A DNA stretch of 64,000 bases. It comes from Massariosphaeria phaeospora (taxonomy: Eukaryota > Ascomycota > Dothideomycetes > Pleosporales). The number at the start of each line of letters is the position of its first letter. The stretch's first letter is position 1. The notes under the pieces were generated by a model, which worked only from the letters and a program-made list of their open reading frames with translations, did not search any database and was not told the DNA's origin. The stretch lies in NCBI GenBank assembly GCA_011032825.1, contig JAADJZ010000007.1, positions 1,364,001 to 1,428,000 on the forward strand. Reading direction: 5' to 3'. Below, piece by piece: positions 58,346 through 64,000 of this stretch. Position numbers and translations under genes: made by a program.

Positions 58346-60321
58346 TTACGCATGGTCCAGAGTACCCTTAGTATGGCCTCCATGCATCATCTCTTCATCG
58401 TAGTTGCTGTTCTCATTGTCGCTGTCATGATAGGCCACCGAGATCTCTGTGATTTGATCGCCAACTTCCAGCCATGTGTCACTGGTGGCCGGAATCGGGG
58501 AGATCTTGCACAGGCTCCAATAGACGAAACTGGAGACAATGAATCCCATAAAGAAGTTGAGGTCGTAGATGCGCTTCGCACCAATAGGAACCTCGCGACC
58601 AATGGCACCAGCAAAGCCAACAACGTTGATGAGAATACCAGCGATATACGCGACGTAACCACGCCAGTGGACTCCGTACGTAAAATAATAAGGACCGGTG
58701 GATTTTCCAGAATACAGGTCTTTGATTTGGAGATAGCCCTTGCGTACCACGTAGTAGTCGCAAATTATCACTCCCGCGATGGATGATAGGAAGACCGAGT
58801 ATGCGGATAGATAAGTTGTGAAGCTGTTCGTGGTAGACAGCAAATGCCACGGACACATGACGAGGCCAACAAGAGCGCAAATATAACCTCCACGGCGAAT
58901 GTTGAGCCACCGAGGAGCCAGAGCAGTCATGTCGGTACCAGCAGAAACGGAGTTGGCCGCAATATTCGTACCGAGCTGTGCGAGCGTGAAGGCGGCTGCG
59001 ATCATGAAAACCCCAAAACGCTGAGCCGAGCCGCCCTCCTCGAGGAAACTTTCGAGTAAGTCTAACGGATTCCAGATGGGCTTTCCGAAGATAACAGTGG
59101 ACGAGGAAGACACAATAATGCCGATAAAAGATGTGACCGCAAATCCAACAGGAATTGTGATCAGCTGGGACCACAATGCGTCTTTCGGCTTCGCAGCAAA
59201 ACGGGAAAAGTCAGGGTCGTTGACAATCAGAGTGGCGAAGTTGGCAATAGAAGACATGATGCCGCGTACCATCATCCAGCCGAGAGCTGAGCCCTGCAGT
59301 GTGCCAGGTTGGTGGACAATGGGGCCAATACCTTTCGCTCGAACAACGGCCCATATGAAGAAAGCGATGCCAGCTGTGGGCACAAAATAGGCCTTCACGG
59401 TGAAAAGATGGCGGATCTTATTGACAGGAGGCCAGATGAAGGGAAGTGAGCCCAGCCAGAAGAGGAAGAAGGACACAAATCGGACTGTATGGGTTCCAGA
59501 GCCCTCAATGCCGTTTGGAATGGCATCCTATTCACAGTCAGCCGACACTGCATGTGTAAGAATGGAGAATGCTTACATCACGCCAGTTGCTCCAAATACT
59601 GCGGATCATCAAGTATACGCAAGTGCCCCCGATCCAGGCTTGTACTCCATACCAGATACAGGCCATCGCGGCTCGGTTGAAGACAGGCCATAGGGCTCCC
59701 CATATGCCGAAAGACGAGCGGCTGACGACGGGGAAAGAAATGTGATACATAGCGCCAATGCGACCAGTCATGCAGATAAAACAGCCTGCAATCGCATAGC
59801 CAATCTAATCATGTCAACAACGAACTTGTATCATAGTGATACCGTATAAACTCGCAATATTTCCAATCGTTTGCAGGGGGAAACAGCCAGATTATTGGAG
59901 GAAGAGGCGAAAGTAGCATGACGACAGGAGTTTGATTGGAGCTCCGGAAAAACAACCTTGCCAACCTTTGGCAAGTATTGCAAGTTTATACGGTAGGGGT
60001 TTTGGCTTACCCAAACACACAACCAAGATTGCCACCACGAAAGTCCGTCCACGATTTGTGAGGACGATATCATCCACGTATTGATGTTGAAAGAATCTGC
60101 CACCCAAAAAGCGACGTAGTTATATGGACCCCATTCACGGCGCGCCGGCTCGACCTGTTCAAAGTCAATACATCTATCATCGAGTTGCAGTGGGTAGGAA
60201 TGGTTACTGGTTTGAGATCATGGTTGTAGAGCATGAGCTGAGCGGTGGTGAGATTGTCCTCTGACTCCACTGCGAGTTTGGAGCTCCAGTAGCCGACTTT
60301 CGAATTGCGGAGTTTCTCCAT
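58346..60321 (-). CDS. NCS1-family permease (uracil/uridine/allantoin type)
   Basis: Exons 60321-60208, 60154-60011, 59804-59577 and 59527-58346 join in frame to 555 residues, the usual family length. Introns: 53, 206 and 49 nt. Motifs: [19 protein letters not shown], then [13 protein letters not shown] and [12 protein letters not shown] (TM1-2), [12 protein letters not shown] and [41 protein letters not shown] (TM6 substrate-site signature of Fur4/Dal4-like carriers), [13 protein letters not shown] and a cytosolic acidic tail. Twelve membrane spans expected, in the plasma membrane, importing a pyrimidine or purine-derived nitrogen source with protons; exact substrate not decidable. Start chosen at MEKLRNSK; the frame is open to an ATG at 60585 but that extension is unlike the family. 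The TamA/Dal81-like gene lies downstream on the same strand. Confidence 0.92.
59805..60010 (-). other. long 206-nt intron 2 of the permease, containing an inverted repeat
   Basis: Other introns here are about 45-65 nt. The intron holds CTTGCCAACCTTTGGCAAG, a small hairpin, so a decayed insertion is possible. Confidence 0.5.
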
Positions 60322-60585
60322 GATGACACGGTTGCAGAAGAAGGAGCTTTCCTCGCTGGAGCGGATAACAGTTGAGGTCGCAACGGGCCTTATGAAGCTC
60401 GCGCTGTGGCTGGACGACCCCGATGCGTGGTACGGGGGATCCCCGCACGAATGACGTGGGGGCTGGGTAACGAGTGAAGGGCGATATGCGCCCAAGCCTG
60501 ACGAGGCTTGTTGTTGGATAAGCGGCTCACGTTCGGGATCCAGATTGACGGCGGCTAATGCTGCTACAAGGTAGCTCCCGAGCAC

Positions 60586-62476
60586 TATGTGGGTATCAGC
60601 GCTTTGGTAAAATTAGTGAAACCCCGTGAAGGATCCTGAGCTCGATGAAGTGCTTGCGAACGCTTTCTCAACGGGTATACAACATATATATGGACGTTGA
60701 GCTGCTTTGGTATAACTAGAATGCGGGCGTGGGAAAGGTAGCGCGTGCTGGTACGCCTATCCAGCGTTATCAGACCCTTGATAACCTTCCGCCCACACTG
60801 GGGCCGACTGGGCTCCTCATCGCAGTTTCCCATGTGGAAGCTGGAGGATGCCGGTTGCCACATTCGCCGCGTGAGTGGCCCGGGTGATGTGTATACCCGA
60901 GTAAGGCCTAGTCAAAGAGATCTGGAGCTTCGTTCACAGCTTGGCCGATACGGGCGCGAGGATGGCTGGTGGATGAGATGGGACGATGCCCGGAGTGTTG
61001 AAGGGGTCGTGTGCTGCCAAGGCCCGCGCCTCAACCACCAACGGTAGCTATCTCCGGAATCCAGATACGCTCGCTGATTGTGCGATTTCTAGCTGACTTT
61101 GACTCGATAGAAATTGGTCAAGCCGCAGTTTGGCACAGATCGAGGCTCTTTATCTCTCGCTGCACGCAGCCTGTGCGGGTTTTGCTTGGTAGCCCCGGAC
61201 AGCCGGCCCTAGCACATGCGGCCTAGCGTAGAGAGATAAGGTTGGTGTGGGGTAATCTCATGATGTAACTGGCGACGCCGACATGTTCTTCACGCAAACA
61301 CCCTCTTTTGACCTCCGGTGATCTCACATCCTTGGCCAGTGATCCGTAGGCACATTGTCGGTTGTGATGAAGCTTGGTAGTCGACTCTTATCGTGTTCAG
61401 CTCCCGCCCGCATATGCATGCCTTGACCAGTCCAAGATCATTCGAACCGACAGCCTTTAGCAGATTGTAGATTTTGCTTTTGTCCTAGATAGACTGAGTT
61501 ACTCATGTTCTCTCAGAGCTCTGGTCGCGATCGACGGCCTAGGCGCTCCCTCCTGAGTTTCCTCAATGTCGTCGCTTATAGGTGGTATAAAAGGTGACAA
61601 AATCCCCTGACTTGCCTGAAGGAAGTCATTCACTTATGATGAGTTGTGGGAGCTCAAGGTAAGTAGGCGGACGCTGTAACAACCTTCCGTCTTAACTCAG
61701 TCCATCTCTTATGTCTGACGGTTGATGTCTCAATTTCTCGGAGCACTCGGACAAGGCTATGATCAGGACTTATCACCAAAGCGGAGTGACGTGCCAAGTG
61801 TAGCAGCTGAGTGCAGCCATCCGATATACTGCAGGACGCTGCGTTTTCGCTTTAGGCTACTTGGGTATCTCCGTTCGGCTGGTAGGACTTTTTTCTTTTC
61901 GCAAAATCCCCAGCAGCGTGGTTAGATCCCTTTCGAGTTATGTCGTCGAGCAATCGAGGTTATGAAATCAGCTTAAATCAGCATTGGTTGAGACTTGAGG
62001 ACGGCTGGTTACATCCTAGAGAAGGCGGCTAACTGTGGTGACACTCTTCTCTAAAATCTCGTTTCTGGACCCTGGCTATTGGAGAGAAGACCGTGTCCCA
62101 GGAACGCTACGCGGGATGCTTCGTAAGCTATCTCTCTTCCCTCTCAAGACTCATTAGCACAGGTCGTAAAGCTTGAGAGGCGGGTAAGAGAGGGCCGCCA
62201 TCGTGCCTTCCCATACCGCCAGCGCCAAGACTACTTCCACACCTCACCGCTCACTCGTCACTCTCTTTCCTGACTTCTGCTGTCACCTTTTCCTGCCGCC
62301 ACTAGGTAATTTTTGAAGCTATCACCTCACCAACTTTGGACTTAAATCGACCTGCAGAGCTTCCAGACATGAACCAGCGGCCCTACAATTTCCAGTCCTG
62401 AAACCCACAGACGGCCGATAACTTAGCCCAGACACTACTACATACAGTAAGAGCACTCAACAGCGGGAAAAATAAT
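60586..62476. other. large intergenic region, no gene seen
   Basis: Mixed short ORFs without protein-like features and no repeat recognised. It carries the upstream regions of the divergent permease and basic-protein genes. Confidence 0.5.
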
Positions 62477-63122
62477 ATGCCCGAATACTCTGGCCCGGCG
62501 GCCAATATCCGCCATGTGGACTTGTCCATCCTCCTAGCTATTCCCGAGATGCAGCCACTGGTCACGAAGATCCTCAACCTAGTCAACGAAGCACTGGTTG
62601 CAGACAACATCCAAATTCAGGCCGGAGACACTATGAAGCCCAGCTCTATTTTATCCACCGTAGGTGATTTTCTCCTCTATTGACGTCGCTAACTTCCAAT
62701 GTTAGACAGAAGGAGATGAGGCCGTACCCACCATGACAGAGGAGGGATTCGTGGCCGATTCCAACGGTTTGAATGGCAAAGTTAAAATCAGGATGGAAGA
62801 GCCAGCTCAACGTATCTCTCCCAAGGTTGTCATCGCGACCAGAGCCTCGACGGCATCGTCTCAGCCAACCTTGGCTAGCGGAGTGAAACGGAAGGCTGCC
62901 CCAGACCAAGCGGCATCTACCGCCACGAACGGGCGCAGGAAGATGAAGCAAGATCCTATTGAATCTGTTGGATCCTCTCCCCCTACTCTCAATATCGACA
63001 GAGTTCCCAATAGGATCCTTCGCCGAGGTCTGCCATTCAAGGCTTCCTCTCCCACTCCAAGCCCCGCATCTCGTTTGGGCCCAGCAACAAGGAGTCAAGT
63101 ATCCACGTCTGTGAAAAGATGA
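62477..63122 (+). CDS. hypothetical basic, probably nuclear protein (199 residues)
   Basis: Exons 62477-62659 and 62706-63122 are joined by a 46-nt intron (GTAGGT, branch GCTAAC). The N-terminal 60 residues look folded and helical (VDLSILLAIPEMQPLVTKIL). The rest is disordered and basic with nuclear-signal-like patches (VKRKAAPD, NGRRKMKQD, RILRRGLP) and ends in S/P/T-rich ...STSVKR. No family recognised. A short upstream ORF (ATG near 62369) precedes it. Intact frame; function not assigned. Confidence 0.65.
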
Positions 63123-63579
63123 GTTATTCTCATACCTGGAGCCTACACACAGTATATTGCGGCTCTTTGGACACTCGGAGGACCCCCTAGGTAAGTTTAC
63201 CCTCTTACCACTACAAACCCTACGTAAGACGACTATACACAGTATGCTGGATACAAACAGCTTTGTAAAGACAGGAGTAAAATATCTTCCTATTGCTAAA
63301 AACTTCTAGGTTGTCAAGAGGATCGCCTAAAGTCTTCTATATCAGCAATATATTCTGCCGGGGATGGGGGTGCTGATGCTTGTCAGGCAAGGAAATTCCC
63401 AAACATGTATGTAGCCCAGATAACTAGTATATCAGGCTATCTGAGATATGCTTCACTATGAGGTTTCCTAGCTTGAGGCCTCAAGCTCACCTGTATAGTC
63501 ATAGATTTGGAATGCTATCACCAACGCCGAACGAGCTTGGTCACTCAACTACTCCCGTTCTCATGCAAAGAGTTCTGCT
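63123..63579. other. intergenic containing dispersed repeat copy 5
   Basis: Apart from the repeat at 63241-63338, nothing recognised. Confidence 0.45.
63241..63338 (-). repeat. dispersed ~110-bp repeat, copy 5
   Basis: Minus-strand AGAAGACTTTAGGCGATCC... with TCTTTACAAAGCTGTTTGTAT. Confidence 0.75.
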
Positions 63580-64000
63580 TCATACGACTTCCCTCGTCTG
63601 TCTGCGTCCATGAATCCTCTTCCACTCACTCCAGACACCCCTCCAAACATCCTTCGTACTCGAATCCAGCCCCGCGAACATCGCATCCAACGCCTCCTGA
63701 TCCATACCCGCAACGCCCACCACTTCCCAGACTCCAGGCATCAGCTTCTCCCTCACCCGTGGATCCAGTCGTCCATTCAGCAGATTCCGCGAGAAGGAAG
63801 CCAGTAGAGGGTAAATGTAGTGAGACACGTATTCCCTAGCTGCTTTTACGGGATCGTTGAGCTGCCCTTTTCGCGATGAATTATGAGCACGGAATTGGGC
63901 TTTCGACTTCTGTACCGAGGATTGGGTCGGGGAGCATAGAGTGCTGAGGAGCCGTCCGTATTGTGCTGCGTTCACGGGTGTGAGCCTTGTAGGTGTGGAG
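63580..64000 (-). CDS. Urb2/Npa2-like C-terminal end (partial, runs off the window)
   Basis: The frame is open from the right edge to a stop at 63580, about 140 residues. It reads LTPVNAAQYGRLLSTLCSPTQ, a linker, then AREYVSHYIYPLLASF, DPRVREKLMPGVWEVVGVAGMDQEALDAMFAGLD and a W.RGVWSEWKRIHGRR end. This resembles the conserved C-terminal domain of Urb2/Npa2, a nucleolar factor in 60S pre-ribosome assembly. The N-terminal bulk is outside the window, so the call rests on this end only. Confidence 0.55.
   Translation of the reverse strand, partial: STPTRLTPVNAAQYGRLLSTLCSPTQSSVQKSKAQFRAHNSSRKGQLNDPVKAAREYVSHYIYPLLASFSRNLLNGRLDPRVREKLMPGVWEVVGVAGMDQEALDAMFAGLDSSTKDVWRGVWSEWKRIHGRRQTREVV

Noticed and set aside
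1..64000. CRISPR array, rRNA genes, bacterial-type operons or ribosome binding sites
   Set aside because: None seen; introns and gene families show this is a fungal nuclear sequence.

Overview
The window reads as a chromosome segment of a filamentous ascomycete, most likely a dothideomycete. Evidence: short introns with GTAAGT-type donors and CTAAC branch points, fungal-specific families (NB-TPR STAND protein with a SesB-like lipase, Zn2Cys6 factor, NCS1 permease, fungal APH-like kinase), and an AT-rich block mutated in the way repeat-induced point mutation (RIP) mutates repeats. Species is not determinable by reading.

Bases 1-26461 are a nest of transposons. A gypsy pol end (1-1340) is split by a 393-bp hAT-type MITE. 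A Tc1/mariner element with TA-flanked inverted ends (2038-23672) carries a minus-strand cargo pseudogene. A copia element with 206-bp LTRs and an ACATT duplication (2947-20840) sits inside the mariner transposase. Two hAT copies in opposite orientation (6728-13186 and 14410-20410, each with an 8-bp duplication) sit inside the copia element, and a pogo/Fot1 fragment sits in the left hAT copy. A second copia remnant (23675-26461) follows. RIP is heavy left of about 14.4 kb and much lighter to the right, even across single elements.

The most unusual content is inside the hAT element. Beside the transposase it carries a histone H3-like gene and an unrecognised lysine-rich gene. The histone reading covers the TKQT start, AARKS-like and VKKP tail motifs and the whole histone fold, but not the usual ARKS context of K9. 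Introns in all three genes share a TTATCACA-type motif pair.

Bases 26.5-34 kb hold an APH-like kinase, a coiled-coil protein, an un-RIPed copy of the same MITE, a foldback element and a gag-like ORF. Bases 34.35-41.5 kb are bracketed by 41-bp inverted repeats flanked by TA. They contain a divergent pair: a SesB-like alpha/beta hydrolase and an NB-TPR receptor. The receptor N-terminus and the hydrolase C-terminus share a 13-residue motif (GTITNLSQGDMRI / GTISNFAQRDINI), the expected layout of a fungal NLR-effector pair that signals through matching amyloid motifs.

Bases 42-54 kb hold a solo LTR, two candidate secreted proteins, an RS/Q-rich gene or pseudogene, a catalase pseudogene, a mariner MITE, an 80-bp mobile sequence that also forms a catalase intron, an XPG-type nuclease lacking part of its core, and a 97-aa protein. 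Bases 54.8-64 kb look like ordinary chromosome: a TamA/Dal81-like Zn2Cys6 factor, an intact NCS1 uracil/allantoin-type permease, a small basic protein and, running off the right edge, an Urb2/Npa2-like end. A dispersed repeat of about 110 bp occurs five times between 32 and 63 kb.
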